The position numbers and the translations under genes are program-made. A stretch of DNA of 18,403 nt from Anaerolineales bacterium (GTDB lineage Bacteria > Chloroflexota > Anaerolineae > Anaerolineales > Villigracilaceae): positions 1-18,403 of the forward strand of contig JAEURE010000018.1 in NCBI GenBank assembly GCA_016789485.1, given 5' to 3'. Below the pieces are notes generated by a model, which saw nothing but the letters and a program-made list of their open reading frames with translations, ran no database searches and was not told where the DNA came from. Below are positions 7,860 to 16,557 of this stretch, in pieces (position 1 is the stretch's first letter; every line of letters starts with the position of its first letter).

Positions 7860-9878
7860 ATGCATGAAGTACCTTTGCTTATCAACATTACCCTGGCGCT
7901 CATTGTAGCTTTTCTGGGCGGCGTGACTGCCCGCCGTCTTGGTTTGCCAACCATCGTCGGCTATCTTCTCGCCGGGATCGCGATCGGACCCTTCACCCCC
8001 GGCTTTGTCGGTGATATTGACACTATCCAGCAATTGGCGGAGCTGGGCGTCATTTTCCTGATGTTCGGCGTCGGTTTGCATTTTTCATTTAAAGATCTAT
8101 GGAACGTGCGCGATATTGCCATTCCTGGCGCGCTCATCCAGACCGCCTTCGCGACCATTCTGGGATTTGGATTAAGCCAACTCTGGGGGTGGACACCACT
8201 GGCTGGGCTGGTGCTGGGACTGGCAATTTCGGTCGCCAGTACCGTGGTGCTTTTACGCGGGCTGATGGACAACTCATTGCTAAACACATCCCACGGACAG
8301 GCGGCAGTCGGCTGGCTGGTCATGGAAGATATTCTTTCCGTGCTGATCCTAATACTGATGCCGACCTTCGCCCCTAGTTCCGTGGCGTTTAACTGGCAAG
8401 CCCTGGCGATTACGCTCCTCAAGTCCGCAGCATTCATTGCCATCATGTTTTTTGCCGGGACGCGCCTGCTACCCTGGCTCCTCGAAAAAATTGCCCACAC
8501 CCGCTCGCGTGAATTGTTCATCCTGGCGATCCTCGCAATCACGCTTGGAACGGCCATGAGCGCATCGGAACTGTTCGGTGTTTCGCTGGCCTTGGGCGCA
8601 TTCGTTGCCGGAGCGATCATCAGTCAATCCCATTTGAGCCACCAAGTAGGCGCGGATCTGTTCTCGTTCCGCGAAACCTTCTCTGTCTTGTTCTTTGTCT
8701 CGGTTGGCATGCTCGTCAATCCTACTTTTCTGTGGGAAAACATTGGACAGGTAGTCTCCTTGAGCGTGTTGGTAGTGCTGGGCAAGTTAATCATCGTCAT
8801 CCTAATGGGGTTTTTCTTTCCACGCCCCGCACGCACATTTCTTGTTGTGGCAATCGGGTTAAGCCAGGTCGGCGAATTTTCATTCATCCTTGGGCAGGGC
8901 GGCTTATCCTTGAACTTGCTGGATAGCAATCAATACTCGCTAATTCTAGCGGCCGCCCTGATCTCAATCACCGTAAACCCTTTCATGTATAAACTACTTC
9001 CCTGGCTGGAAGCCCAATTACGTAGAATTCCCGGGTTTTGGAAAAAGCTGGACGCGAACACCCACATTCTGGAAATCAAAAAAGAAAAACTGGTTGATCA
9101 CGTCGTCATTGTTGGCTACGGCCGGGTCGGAAAACACATGGTGGACGTGCTGGAAAAACTCTCTGTGCCCATGCTCGTCATCGAAGGGGATGCGGAGCGC
9201 ATCACAAGCCTCAATCAGAGGGGCATCCCTACCCTATATGGAGATGCAAGCAATTCCGAGGTGATAGACCATGCCCACCTGGATCGCGCCAGTGTTCTGG
9301 TCGTCACCATCCCCGATGAAACATCCGCTGAGCTTATTGTCACGGCTGCCAGGGATCTAAACCCTGACCTGCTCATCGTGGCTCGCGCTGCAACTGAAGA
9401 AGGTGTTCAGATGTTATCAAATCGAGGCGCCAACTACACTATTCACCCGGAGTTGGAAGGTGGATTGGAAATGGTACATCATACGCTGCTCAGCTTGGGC
9501 TTCCCATTGCAGGAAGTTCACCTTTATGCAGCGGCTGTCCGCAAAGATCATTATGATGTGCAGGTCAACACGGAGGAGGAGCACCGCCTCCTGCACGAGA
9601 TGATCAATGCAATGGCGAATATAGAGGTGATATGGCTTAGATTACCAACAGGCAACCCACTCGTGGGACAGACCCTCGCCGAAGCCAACTTGCGCGCCCG
9701 AACAGGCGCTTCGGTGGTGGCGATCATACGCAACAAACAGGCGATGGCAAATCCAAAGTCACATACCGTCTTTGAGGCGGAAGACCGAATCGGTTTTATC
9801 GGCGACAAAGATCAAATCGAAGCCGCGGAAAATCTATTGGCTGAAACAGAAGACGAGGAAAAAACTACTTCTTCTTGA
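7860..9878 (+). CDS. CPA2 cation:proton antiporter with RCK (TrkA-N/TrkA-C) domain, Kef-like
   Basis: The 672-aa protein has three parts. Residues 1-385 form a Na+/H+-exchanger membrane domain of about 12 segments, with the acidic pair VMED at 154-157 in a core helix and GLSQVGEFSFI at 333-343. Residues 414-545 form a TrkA-N/RCK Rossmann domain with GYGRVG (G419, G421, G424) and acidic E442 at the end of the second strand, fitting NAD(H) binding. Residues about 570-662 resemble a TrkA-C domain. It should exchange K+ or Na+ for protons at the cytoplasmic membrane, gated by nucleotide. The start at 7860 is chosen over the GTG at 7803 because GGAGG lies 7 nt before it. The 3' end overlaps the convergent kinase gene by 14 bp. 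A TACAAT at 7806-7811 could be its -10, but no good -35 accompanies it. Confidence 0.93.
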   Translation: MHEVPLLINITLALIVAFLGGVTARRLGLPTIVGYLLAGIAIGPFTPGFVGDIDTIQQLAELGVIFLMFGVGLHFSFKDLWNVRDIAIPGALIQTAFATILGFGLSQLWGWTPLAGLVLGLAISVASTVVLLRGLMDNSLLNTSHGQAAVGWLVMEDILSVLILILMPTFAPSSVAFNWQALAITLLKSAAFIAIMFFAGTRLLPWLLEKIAHTRSRELFILAILAITLGTAMSASELFGVSLALGAFVAGAIISQSHLSHQVGADLFSFRETFSVLFFVSVGMLVNPTFLWENIGQVVSLSVLVVLGKLIIVILMGFFFPRPARTFLVVAIGLSQVGEFSFILGQGGLSLNLLDSNQYSLILAAALISITVNPFMYKLLPWLEAQLRRIPGFWKKLDANTHILEIKKEKLVDHVVIVGYGRVGKHMVDVLEKLSVPMLVIEGDAERITSLNQRGIPTLYGDASNSEVIDHAHLDRASVLVVTIPDETSAELIVTAARDLNPDLLIVARAATEEGVQMLSNRGANYTIHPELEGGLEMVHHTLLSLGFPLQEVHLYAAAVRKDHYDVQVNTEEEHRLLHEMINAMANIEVIWLRLPTGNPLVGQTLAEANLRARTGASVVAIIRNKQAMANPKSHTVFEAEDRIGFIGDKDQIEAAENLLAETEDEEKTTSS

Positions 9879-11196
9879 ATTCAATCACAACCTGAAATCC
9901 ACCCTCTGACAAATTGCAAGCATGGATCGACCCGCCCTGCGCTTCCACAAGCTGCTTCGCAATCGCCAGTCCCAATCCAGTGCCGCCTGCACTGCGTGTG
10001 CGGGATTTGTCTTTGCGCCAGAAGCGGTCAAATAGATAGGGCAATTCATCTTCTGCCACGCCAGGTCCGTTATCATTGACGAAGAGTTTTACCTTATCAG
10101 AAGTCTCTTCGAATGTAAGCCATATTTTGCTGCCATCGGGGATATAACGCAGCGAGTTCCCAATCAAATTTCCAATGACCTGTTCCATGCGTTGTGGGTC
10201 GAGTTCAACAGTGCAATTGCCGTTGCCATTTTCGAGCGCAAGCGACATATTCTTTTCTTGTGCCTCAGCAAAGAACATATCAATCGTATGCTGGGACAGA
10301 TGAACAAGATCAACCGATTTTTTCTCAAAGTGCAGTTGACGAGTCTCTGCAAGGGTCAATAAGCGCAAGTCATCCACAAGGCGTTCGAGGAGATAAGTCT
10401 GTTCGAGAGCGAGGGAGACCTGACTTCCATCCGCAGAATAGATGCCATCTACAATGCCCTCGAGACGGCCGCGGATGACGGAGAGGGGCGTGCGCAGTTC
10501 GTGGGCAATATCCGCGAGCAGGTCACGGCGTTCGCGGTCATTGCGTTCGAGAGAAGCGGTCATCTCGTTGAAGCTTTCAGAAAGGCTGCGCATGTCCTGC
10601 GGGCCTTCACTTGAAATACGGGTATTAAGTTTTCCATTGGTCACCTCGCGCGCAGCGTAGATTAAATCTGCAAGCGGGTTGACGAAGCGACGCACAAGTA
10701 CAGTTGCAACAATGACAAGAAAGACGGACAACAGCAGGGAAATAAGAGCTACCGGAAAAATCACTGCACGTGCAATACCCAGCCTGCTCCACGGGGAAAG
10801 TGAAGTGATTACCAGCAAGCCGATCTTTTGTCCACCCATTTCAAGATCCAATGCAAAGTCACTGGGTTTAAGTTCATAGGTGGAACCTGCCGTCGAAACA
10901 GGATCAGAATCACGGTCCAGCACGATGCGGTGATCTTTATCCAGAAGCAGGGTCTCAAGGGAACTTAATTCATCAATCGTATCAAAAACGGTTTCAACCC
11001 CATCCCAGTTTCCGTGGCCAATGTAATATCCTTTAATGGCTCCTGTGAAAGGCATCGGAATTGGCGAAGTTTGGGAGGTTAGAAAATAACTGACAATGGA
11101 AAGAAAAAAGAACAGGGATAAAAGTAAGACGAATACAAACGCCCTAACCAGCAGGGATAATAAACGGGTGCGTATCTCACGGACAGACGAATACAT
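9865..11196 (-). CDS. Sensor histidine kinase (HAMP, HisKA, HATPase)
   Basis: The 443-aa protein has a transmembrane helix at about 14-39 and an extracytoplasmic sensor of about 100 residues. A second helix at about 142-168 leads into a HAMP linker (about 166-220). The HisKA domain has the H-box DIAHELRTPL (phospho-acceptor His232). The ATPase domain carries N343/N347 in the N-box, DNGPGV (375-380), the F-box LFDRFWR (388-394) and GGTGLGLAI (404-412). All catalytic elements are intact. It would phosphorylate the regulator encoded directly upstream. The start at 11196 lies 1 bp after the regulator stop, with GAGGG 5 nt before it. The longer frame from 11247 would overlap the regulator by 50 bp and is less likely. 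Its signal is unknown, but the adjoining exporter genes suggest an envelope or export stress cue. Confidence 0.93.
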   Translation of the reverse strand: MYSSVREIRTRLLSLLVRAFVFVLLLSLFFFLSIVSYFLTSQTSPIPMPFTGAIKGYYIGHGNWDGVETVFDTIDELSSLETLLLDKDHRIVLDRDSDPVSTAGSTYELKPSDFALDLEMGGQKIGLLVITSLSPWSRLGIARAVIFPVALISLLLSVFLVIVATVLVRRFVNPLADLIYAAREVTNGKLNTRISSEGPQDMRSLSESFNEMTASLERNDRERRDLLADIAHELRTPLSVIRGRLEGIVDGIYSADGSQVSLALEQTYLLERLVDDLRLLTLAETRQLHFEKKSVDLVHLSQHTIDMFFAEAQEKNMSLALENGNGNCTVELDPQRMEQVIGNLIGNSLRYIPDGSKIWLTFEETSDKVKLFVNDNGPGVAEDELPYLFDRFWRKDKSRTRSAGGTGLGLAIAKQLVEAQGGSIHACNLSEGGFQVVIEFKKK

Positions 11197-11197
11197 A

Positions 11198-11887
11198 TTA
11201 GCCCTCAATACTTCGACTTGGCTCAGCATAGAATTTATACCCCACACCGTGCACGGTGATAATCAGCTCGGCTGGCTCGAGTTTGCGGCGCAGGTTGCGG
11301 ACATGCGAATCAATGGCACGTTCAAGGCTTTCAAAGGTGACGCCATGTGTGGCAGTAAGTAATTGAGCGCGTGAAAAAATACGTCCTGGCTGACTCATTA
11401 GTGTAGCGAGAATTTCAAACTCAGTGGAGGTAAGTGAAACGGTCTTGTCCGGCAAATGGACTTTGTAATGCGCGCGGTCCAGTTCCACATTGCCGGCGCG
11501 GATGGTGTCGCTGTCAGGCGAATTTACAACTCGCCGCAGCACCACACGGATGCGCGCCACCAATTCACGCGGGCTGAAAGGTTTGGTAATGTAATCATCT
11601 GCGCCAAGTTCAAGCCCAATGAGTTTATCGGTCTCTTCAACACGTGCTGTGAGCATGATGATGGGCACATCACTCGTGCGGCGAATCTCGCGGGTGACAT
11701 CAAGGCCGTCCATTTCAGGCATCATCAGGTCCAGCACAATCAAGTCTGGTTTTTCGCGGCGTGCAAGGGAAAGTCCCTGCACGCCATTGACAGCCGTGAC
11801 AGTATCGTAGCCCGCCGCCTTGAGATAGTCTCGGCAAATTTCAACGATCTGGGGTTCATCATCCACGATGAGGATTTTCTTGGGCAT
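11198..11887 (-). CDS. OmpR/PhoB-family response regulator
   Basis: The 229-aa protein has an N-terminal receiver domain with the acidic pair D9/D10, phospho-acceptor D53 in VLDLMMPEMDG, T80 and K102 (TKPF). A C-terminal winged helix (about 128-222) contains the recognition-helix region ERAIDSHVRNLRRKL and the wing VHGVGYKF. Every receiver switch residue is present. It is paired with the kinase 1 bp downstream and probably controls the adjacent exporter operon. The start at 11887 (MPKKILIVDDEP) is preferred to an N-terminal extension from 11938 because it matches the family start exactly. No Shine-Dalgarno sequence precedes it. Instead a consensus TATAAT lies 6 nt upstream, which suggests a leaderless message. 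Confidence 0.93.
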   Translation of the reverse strand: MPKKILIVDDEPQIVEICRDYLKAAGYDTVTAVNGVQGLSLARREKPDLIVLDLMMPEMDGLDVTREIRRTSDVPIIMLTARVEETDKLIGLELGADDYITKPFSPRELVARIRVVLRRVVNSPDSDTIRAGNVELDRAHYKVHLPDKTVSLTSTEFEILATLMSQPGRIFSRAQLLTATHGVTFESLERAIDSHVRNLRRKLEPAELIITVHGVGYKFYAEPSRSIEG

Positions 11888-11893
11888 AAGGTT

Positions 11894-11899
11894 ATTATA
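11894..11899 (-). promoter_or_regulatory. Putative leaderless promoter (-10 TATAAT) of the two-component genes
   Basis: On the minus strand TATAAT is followed by the 6-nt AACCTT and then the regulator ATG. This places the expected transcription start at or next to the A of the start codon. No -35 consensus is visible 16-18 nt upstream, and no ribosome site is present. The hexamer lies in the 68-bp gap after the permease gene, so the two-component genes could be transcribed apart from the exporter. Confidence 0.5.
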
Positions 11900-11955
11900 G
11901 TGGCAAGTGGATAATGGGTGGTGGAACTCCCCAGCCATATACTTTCACATCTCTT

Positions 11956-13197
11956 TTATTCATATCTCAATGCCACCATCGGATGCAAGTTCGCGGCGCG
12001 GAATGCGGGATACAGACCAAAGAACACGCCGATGGCAAGCGCAAAGGTAAACGCGAGCACAATCGAATCCGCGGTAATGACGGAAGCAATCAACCCGCTT
12101 ACTGAAAAAACGGCAGCGATACCCACCCCCAGCAAAATACCGATAATGCCGCCCAACAGGCTAAGGGTCATGGTCTCGATCAAAAATTGAGTGAGTATCT
12201 GATTCTTGGTCGCGCCCACGGCTTTTCGCAAACCGATCTCTTTCGTCCGTTCCGTCACAGAGACCAGCATGATATTCATAATGCCGATGCCGCCTACGAG
12301 AAGAGAGATGCCCGCAATCGCCCCAAGGAAGGTGGTGAGAATTTGCGTCACGGAGGTTAACGTGCTCAACAAGTCGGATTGGCTCAAAACATTGAAATCC
12401 AACTCGTCGGACGGTGCCAGTTTGTGCGAACGACGGATAAGGAATTCGATCTGCGCAGAGACCGTATCCATTGCTTCCGTGGTCAGAACAGATACCGAAA
12501 TGCTGTTGACGATCTTCCTGTCATTGTACGTAGCGGTAGAACCGAACAATTTGCTATACCCTGTTTCCAGCGGAATAAAGACAACATCGTCCGACGAACC
12601 CAAGCCAGATGAACCTTTGGATTCCAAAACACCCACCACCTTAAATTTTACGCCATTGATCGAGACGGTCTTTCCAACGGAATTCAATCCCCCGAATAAA
12701 TCATCCGCGGTTTGCGAACCAAGCACAGCGGTCAAATTCTGCGACTTGTTATCGCCATCTGAAATAAAGCGCCCATCTGCCACTTCGTACGAGTTAGTTT
12801 CCTGATAATCCTCCGTCACTCCTTTAACACTGACAGAGAAACTCTCGCCGCCATAATTCACAAGATAGGAAGATTGATAACTTGGGACAATTGCGGCGAT
12901 ATTATCCGTTAATGAACGCTGGAGCAATTGATAATCCGAGTAATATAAATAGCTGGCTTGTTGAGACTGTCCCAATGCAGCTGGACCAGACTGCTGTTTC
13001 CCTGGATATACAGTCAGCAGGTTTGAACCATTGCTTTGAATCGAACTAGTAATACTGGCGGTTGCCCCCTTGCCGATAGAAAGTAAAGCCACCACCGTTG
13101 CCACGCCGATCACAATTCCCAGCATAGTAAGAACGGAGCGCATTTTATTGGCGCGTAAGGCTCGGATGGCGATCTTGAAATTTTCTGAAAATAACAT
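11956..13197 (-). CDS. ABC transporter permease, MacB/FtsX family
   Basis: The 413-aa protein has the classical MacB permease layout. A short cytoplasmic start and a first membrane helix (about 20-42) lead to a large extracytoplasmic core (about 45-280). Three C-terminal helices follow at about 285-312, 338-365 and 378-400. The conserved cytoplasmic motif SVTERTKEIGLRKAVGATKNQIL lies at 313-335. Such permeases act as mechanotransmitters that drive export of peptides, lipoproteins or drugs rather than forming a simple channel. Here the ATPase is a separate protein, unlike E. coli MacB, in which both are fused. GGAAGG lies 5 nt before the ATG. A 92-bp spacer (13198-13289) separates it from the ATPase gene, and only weak small dyads are seen there. 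Confidence 0.93.
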   Translation of the reverse strand: MLFSENFKIAIRALRANKMRSVLTMLGIVIGVATVVALLSIGKGATASITSSIQSNGSNLLTVYPGKQQSGPAALGQSQQASYLYYSDYQLLQRSLTDNIAAIVPSYQSSYLVNYGGESFSVSVKGVTEDYQETNSYEVADGRFISDGDNKSQNLTAVLGSQTADDLFGGLNSVGKTVSINGVKFKVVGVLESKGSSGLGSSDDVVFIPLETGYSKLFGSTATYNDRKIVNSISVSVLTTEAMDTVSAQIEFLIRRSHKLAPSDELDFNVLSQSDLLSTLTSVTQILTTFLGAIAGISLLVGGIGIMNIMLVSVTERTKEIGLRKAVGATKNQILTQFLIETMTLSLLGGIIGILLGVGIAAVFSVSGLIASVITADSIVLAFTFALAIGVFFGLYPAFRAANLHPMVALRYE

Positions 13198-13289
13198 TTA
13201 AACCTTCCTCTTGTTCCATCTGCGAATAGTCGCTAATCCGCATGAATTTTTACAAGGTTGTACTGAATCAACATAAATCCACAGATGAA

Positions 13290-14006
13290 CTACTCTTCTG
13301 TGCGCGGCATACCCGCTTTGATCGGATTTCTATTGAGTTCATCCGAAACGATCTTTCCGTCAGAAAGCTTGATAATTCGGTGGGTGTGCCGCGCTACATA
13401 AGAGTCATGAGTTACGATAATCACGGTCTGCCCGTTTTCCTTATGCAAACCCTGAAATAATTCCATGATCTCCACTCCTGTCTTGCTATCCAATGCACCG
13501 GTTGGCTCGTCTGCAAGAATGATGGCAGGTTCGTTCACCAAGGCGCGAGCAATGGCTACGCGTTGCTGTTGTCCACCGGAAAGCTCATTGGGAGCATGGT
13601 GAGTTCGCTGTGATAAACCCACACGGTCTAACGCCTTCATGGCACGATCTTGTCTTTCCTTACCAGAATAGCCTGCGTAGGTCAGTGGCAGCATTACATT
13701 TTCCAATGCGCTTGTGCGTGCCAGCAAATTGAACTGCTGAAACACAAAACCAATCTTCCGCCCGCGAATTTCGGCAAGCTTTTTTTCGTTCATGTTTTCA
13801 ACGGATACTCCGTCCAACACATACGAGCCGCTGCTTGGCACATCCAAACACCCAATGATCGACATCAGCGTACTCTTGCCCGACCCAGACGGCCCCATGA
13901 TGGCAACCATCTCGCCTTTATCAATGGTGAAGCTGGCGCCATTCAAAGCACGTACTTCGCTCTCGCCCATCTGATAGATCTTCGTCAATTCTTCCGTCTG
14001 GATCAT
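13290..14006 (-). CDS. ABC transporter ATP-binding protein, MacB/LolD-like
   Basis: This 238-aa nucleotide-binding protein has Walker [10 protein letters not shown] (38-46), Q-loop FVFQQFN (around Q90), signature LSGGQQQRV (142-150), Walker [10 protein letters not shown] with D166 and E167, and H-loop His200. All are intact. It is the length and type that partners FtsX-fold permeases. The start at 14006 ([12 protein letters not shown]) is chosen because GGAGGG lies 7 nt upstream, inside the end of the adaptor gene whose stop is 1 bp away, which implies translational coupling. The longer frame from 14042 would overlap the adaptor by 35 bp without a better ribosome site. Confidence 0.95.
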   Translation of the reverse strand: MIQTEELTKIYQMGESEVRALNGASFTIDKGEMVAIMGPSGSGKSTLMSIIGCLDVPSSGSYVLDGVSVENMNEKKLAEIRGRKIGFVFQQFNLLARTSALENVMLPLTYAGYSGKERQDRAMKALDRVGLSQRTHHAPNELSGGQQQRVAIARALVNEPAIILADEPTGALDSKTGVEIMELFQGLHKENGQTVIIVTHDSYVARHTHRIIKLSDGKIVSDELNRNPIKAGMPRTEE

Positions 14007-14007
14007 A

Positions 14008-15330
14008 CTAATTCCCTCCGCCAAAAGGGTTGGGCGCTTCAAAGCTGCTTGCTCGCAACAGTGAGACCACGTCGCCTTCGTGCAAATCGCCGCTCACAGA
14101 AACCATGTCGCCAAGGATCGCGCCGCTTACGATATCCACACGCACGGTCGATCCATCATTTTGAATTACCCAAACAAACTCGCCCGCATTGTCATTTTGG
14201 ATCGCCGTGATCGGCACGGCAAGTATGGCAGACGTATCGCTCACCTTTATCACCACATTTGTCGTTGTACCTAAAGGCACGAACACACCTTTCTCTACTT
14301 TATCCAACTCAATACGGACGTTATATTTCACCAAACCAGAGACAATCTCTCCCACGGGATTGATCCCAGCCACCTTACCTGTTAACGTGATCCCTGGAAC
14401 CGCATCCAACGTAACCTCAGCCTGATTGCCCAATTTGACATTGGCAATATCCGATTCATCCACCTGCGTTTTCACGTAGAGATGATTCATGTCCGCGAGA
14501 TTGACCGAAAGTTCGCCCGTATCCACAACATCCCCTGCACGGTCATCCACCGACAAGACCTCGCCGTCAAATGGAGCAATAATGCTCAATGAGTTGACGG
14601 TTGCCTGCGCGGCATCCACTTTCGCCTGAGCCGCTATCACATCCGCAGAAGTATCTCCAGCCAGAAGGCGGTCATATTCACGCTGCGCATCTTCAAGTTC
14701 TGCTTTCTTCAGAGCAAGATCATTCTCTGCTTCAATGATCCAATCTTTGGGAGCAGGGCCTTTGAAATTTTCAGCCGTATATTTATACTTCCATCCGTTA
14801 TTAGTTTGCTCGAGTTTTGCGCCATATCTCGTTTGAGGGATTTTCGTATCGACCTGCAAATAGCGCAGATAATATACTGCTTCATCATAATCTTCCTGCG
14901 CTTCTTTCAGGTCGATAGCCGCTTGCGCAAGATCCGTGCCTGAGGTGAGAAGGTCTTCCAGATCTTTTTGAGCAGTTACCAGGTCCGCTTGAGCCGAGAC
15001 AATGCTTGCGGTGGTGCTGGTCGGATCTAATGTCACCAAAATATCGCCAGCCTTTACAAAATCCCCGGGCTGCACGTTGACCGCTTCCACCACACCGTCA
15101 GTCTTCCAGGCGAGGCTGGCAAAAGGTTGGGCTTCAAGCGAACCAGAGGCTTCGATGGTCTCTGCTACATCCAGCGACACAACAGTCGCTTCCATCTCAA
15201 CTGCTGTGTCACTCGCATTGGCAGGAGTAAAGCCCCGTGCAAGAAATAAAGCAGCCGCGATCACAACCACTACGACAACGCCCCAGAATCGGGCTTTTTT
15301 GTTTTTCCATAAGATTAGAAACGTATCCAT
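14008..15330 (-). CDS. Periplasmic-adaptor-type protein (HlyD/MacA family)
   Basis: The 440-aa protein has an N-terminal membrane anchor (about 15-32). A barrel-sandwich half-motif follows, including [18 protein letters not shown] (79-96). A helical hairpin (about 105-245) closes with [10 protein letters not shown] (249-258), and a beta-barrel and membrane-proximal domain run to the C-terminus. The two helices are separated by an unusual Tyr/Trp/Lys-rich stretch at about 155-197. The tail is Pro/Gly-rich. It should work on the outer face of the membrane with the ATPase and permease that follow. AAGGAG lies 7 nt before the ATG. It is the first gene of the minus-strand exporter operon. No outer-membrane factor is encoded nearby, which fits a monoderm envelope. 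Confidence 0.92.
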   Translation of the reverse strand: MDTFLILWKNKKARFWGVVVVVVIAAALFLARGFTPANASDTAVEMEATVVSLDVAETIEASGSLEAQPFASLAWKTDGVVEAVNVQPGDFVKAGDILVTLDPTSTTASIVSAQADLVTAQKDLEDLLTSGTDLAQAAIDLKEAQEDYDEAVYYLRYLQVDTKIPQTRYGAKLEQTNNGWKYKYTAENFKGPAPKDWIIEAENDLALKKAELEDAQREYDRLLAGDTSADVIAAQAKVDAAQATVNSLSIIAPFDGEVLSVDDRAGDVVDTGELSVNLADMNHLYVKTQVDESDIANVKLGNQAEVTLDAVPGITLTGKVAGINPVGEIVSGLVKYNVRIELDKVEKGVFVPLGTTTNVVIKVSDTSAILAVPITAIQNDNAGEFVWVIQNDGSTVRVDIVSGAILGDMVSVSGDLHEGDVVSLLRASSFEAPNPFGGGN

Positions 15331-15424
15331 TTAGTATCTCCTTTTTTATTCTTGGCACTAGGATACCTTTCGATTGTGTAGAATTTGTGCAGAGCAAAAG
15401 GATGTTTATGGAGGGCTGAAGGGT

Positions 15425-15430
15425 TAAAAT
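15425..15430 (+). promoter_or_regulatory. Putative leaderless promoter (-10 TAAAAT) of the reductase-clpS-acyltransferase operon
   Basis: TAAAAT is followed by the 6-nt GAGAGG and then ATG, the same geometry as before the response regulator. GAGAGG directly abuts the start codon, too close to serve as a normal ribosome site. The same TAAAAT contains an in-frame TAA at 15425-15427, so translation cannot start further upstream. No clear -35 is seen. It lies in the 106-bp divergent spacer with the adaptor gene. Confidence 0.42.
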
Positions 15431-15436
15431 GAGAGG

Positions 15437-16255
15437 ATGAAATATGAAACCCTCTCCAGCTTGACTCTTCCCAAGATCGGATTCGGCACCTGGAAGATCG
15501 GAGGCGGCTCCTCGCCCAACCACGCCGTGGACGAAAAGTCTCTTAAAGCTCTCCGCTATGCATTGGAGATCGGCTACACCCATTTCGACACAGCCGAGAT
15601 GTATGCTTCCGGCCACAGCGAAGACCTGGTCGGGCAGGCAGTTCGCGAGTCTGGTAGGAAGCGCGAGGAGGTATTCATCACCTCCAAAGTCATCCCAAGC
15701 CATTTGCGCTACGACGATGTCTTGAAGGCTTGCGAAAATTCCCTGCGCCATCTCAAAATGGATTACATCGACCTGTATCTCATCCACTGGCCCTCGGCGG
15801 GAATGAAGCTTGCAGACACCTTCCGCGCATTGAATAAACTTATGCATGATGAAAAAATCAAACACATCGGCGTAAGTAATTTCAGCTTGAAACTTCTCAA
15901 AGAATCGCAGGAGCTTTCTGAAACCCCCATCATTACAAACCAGGTTCCATACAGCCTGATAGACCGCTCGTATATCAAAAATGGCATGTTGGAATACTGT
16001 CAGAAAAACAATATTTTTCTGACCGCCTACTCCCCCATTGAAGAGGGAAACCTGAGAGCGAACACAACTCTTGAATCAATAGCAAAAACTCACAATGCAA
16101 CCACGTTTCAAATCGCGCTGGCGTGGATCATCTCACAGCCATGCGTCATCACCATCCCCATGTCCGCGAATCCAAAACACATCCGCGAGAATTTCGAAGC
16201 AGGGGATATTGATTTGACCCAAAACGAAATCGAAAAACTGACAGATCAACAATGA
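15437..16255 (+). CDS. Aldo/keto reductase
   Basis: The 272-aa protein is of the usual length for a prokaryotic aldo/keto reductase of the (beta/alpha)8 type. The catalytic tetrad is complete: D51 and Y56 in HFDTAEMY, K84 in TSKV, and H117 in LIHWP. The early GFGTWKIGG and the later HIGVSNFS are family signatures. It would reduce an aldehyde or ketone with NAD(P)H in the cytoplasm; the substrate cannot be told. The start at 15437 is forced by the upstream in-frame stop at 15425, although no well-spaced ribosome site exists. The stop overlaps the clpS start in ATGA, so clpS is probably translated by coupling. Confidence 0.93.
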   Translation: MKYETLSSLTLPKIGFGTWKIGGGSSPNHAVDEKSLKALRYALEIGYTHFDTAEMYASGHSEDLVGQAVRESGRKREEVFITSKVIPSHLRYDDVLKACENSLRHLKMDYIDLYLIHWPSAGMKLADTFRALNKLMHDEKIKHIGVSNFSLKLLKESQELSETPIITNQVPYSLIDRSYIKNGMLEYCQKNNIFLTAYSPIEEGNLRANTTLESIAKTHNATTFQIALAWIISQPCVITIPMSANPKHIRENFEAGDIDLTQNEIEKLTDQQ

Positions 16256-16557
16256 ATCTTCACATCATCCCTGAAATCGAGAGCATCAAGGAAACCGAAA
16301 CAGAACTCGAACCGCTTTATCGCGTTATCATCCATAACGACGATGTGACGCCGATGGATTTTGTAGTGGAAGTGCTCAAACAAATCTTCTTTCTTGCCAA
16401 CGACCGCGCCACTGAGATCATGCTCGTCGCGCATATCAAAGGCTCCGCATACGTCCAATCCCTGCCGCGCATGGAAGCAGAAAAACGAATACAAAAGGCG
16501 CATCATGCGGCAGGCATGGAAGGCTATCCCCTGCACTTTTCAGCGGAACCCGAATGA
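16252..16557 (+). CDS. clpS: ClpS, adaptor of the Clp protease (N-degron recognition)
   Basis: The 101-aa protein matches ClpS in length and key residues. The core YRVIIHNDDVTPMDFVVEVL (23-42) holds the alpha-amino-binding N29, D30, D31, T33 and gatekeeper M35. M57 and H61 in ATEIMLVAH complete the pocket, and GYPL near 91-94 is a conserved end motif. ClpS delivers proteins with destabilising N-terminal residues to ClpA/ClpC-ClpP. Residues 1-20 form an acidic, probably flexible N-terminal extension, which in characterised ClpS is needed to trigger delivery. No clp ATPase or protease gene is nearby. Start and stop both overlap neighbours as ATGA. Confidence 0.93.
   Translation: MNLHIIPEIESIKETETELEPLYRVIIHNDDVTPMDFVVEVLKQIFFLANDRATEIMLVAHIKGSAYVQSLPRMEAEKRIQKAHHAAGMEGYPLHFSAEPE

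Noticed and set aside
7961..8620. A 219-codon minus-strand frame inside the antiporter gene
   Set aside because: It is antisense to a strong membrane-protein gene, and its Ser/Ala/Pro-rich composition is what the complement of hydrophobic codons yields.
13198..13289. Small dyads (GCGA/TCGC, CATCTG/CAGATG) in the ATPase-permease gap
   Set aside because: The stems are only 4-6 bp and irregularly spaced, within chance for 92 bp.
13650..14210. A 186-codon plus-strand frame antisense to the ABC ATPase and adaptor
   Set aside because: It is the shadow of conserved ABC motifs and has no independent support.
15331..15436. A TTGGCA...TAGAAT pair as a standard promoter for the reductase
   Set aside because: The spacer is 21 nt, too long for a normal sigma-70 promoter. 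The leaderless -10 at 15425 fits better.
15209..15865. A 218-codon minus-strand frame spanning the adaptor/reductase spacer
   Set aside because: It overlaps two well-supported genes in other frames and has no ribosome site or domain.
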